Assembly: GCA_030609775.1 (NCBI GenBank)
Contig: JAUWTD010000007.1
Location: 1-37,340 of the forward strand
Source: Candidatus Altarchaeota archaeon
Lineage (GTDB): Archaea > Altiarchaeota > Altiarchaeia > IMC4 > QMZM01
Direction of reading: 5' to 3'
DNA: 37,340 bases
Both the position numbers and the translations under genes were made by a program. Shown one piece after another: positions 37,189 to 37,340 of the stretch; positions within the stretch are counted from its first letter, which is position 1, and each line of letters begins with the position of its first letter. The notes under the pieces were generated by a model that had not been told where the DNA came from, searched no databases, and was given only the letters and a program-made list of their open reading frames with translations.

Positions 37189-37340
37189 GGCCCGGCGAAA
37201 TCACATTTACTGCAGGTATATTCTGTACCTAGGATCCTGCAAGATTTACACCGCACTATAGTATCTTTGCCACAGCTAGGGCATTTAAATTCACTGTATT
37301 TTTCACTTACCTCTGTTCCACAGCTTGTGCATTTCTTCAT
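37185..37340 (-). CDS. 51-aa double Zn-ribbon protein (archaeal COG2888-like), not in the ORF track
   Basis: Read directly: MKKCTSCGTEVSEKYSEFKCPSCGKDTIVRCKSCRILGTEYTCSKCDFAGP*; four CxxC motifs; ATGA overlap with the YrdC start. Confidence 0.9.
   Translation of the reverse strand: MKKCTSCGTEVSEKYSEFKCPSCGKDTIVRCKSCRILGTEYTCSKCDFAGP

Overview
The window is 37.3 kb of archaeal chromosome. Archaeal markers include the XPB-Bax1 pair, archaeal DnaG, SRP54, a DRG GTPase, a LonB-like AAA+ ATPase and TraB proteins. Three blocks can be distinguished.

(1) About 0.2-12.3 kb, minus strand: a sensory/regulatory island. It holds three KaiC/RecA-like ATPases, a fourth RecA-like protein without a Walker A, V4R-domain proteins, PAS/GAF proteins without kinase domains, one HAMP histidine kinase, an embedded UbiA-family prenyltransferase, a rhomboid protease and an HExxH membrane metalloprotease.

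(2) About 12.4-26.9 kb: mostly housekeeping genes (DRG GTPase, Bax1/XPB, TraB, aroE, dCTP-deaminase family, larB-like, aroD, minD-like, DUF192, SRP54, GT2, DGK1/SEC59-like).

(3) About 26.9-37.3 kb: tRNA-Arg(UCU), DUF167, dnaG, a LonB-like ATPase without a protease domain, serB, an OB-fold protein, aspartate dehydrogenase, a second TraB, a PRC-barrel protein, nadK, nadC, Sua5/YrdC and a Zn-ribbon protein.

The strongest unexplained signals are non-coding: a 12-nt motif TTAGGCACTACA at four intergenic loci, one of them a 4x28-bp tandem array; short tandem repeats in promoter positions; a hairpin-rich intergenic region at 11.05-11.30 kb; and a 16-bp long-range stem upstream of dnaG. A repeat-bearing membrane protein gene also appears frameshifted in its 3' repeat tract, and a tandem V4R-like gene is split by two in-frame stops. 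All family calls are by eye; no searches were run.
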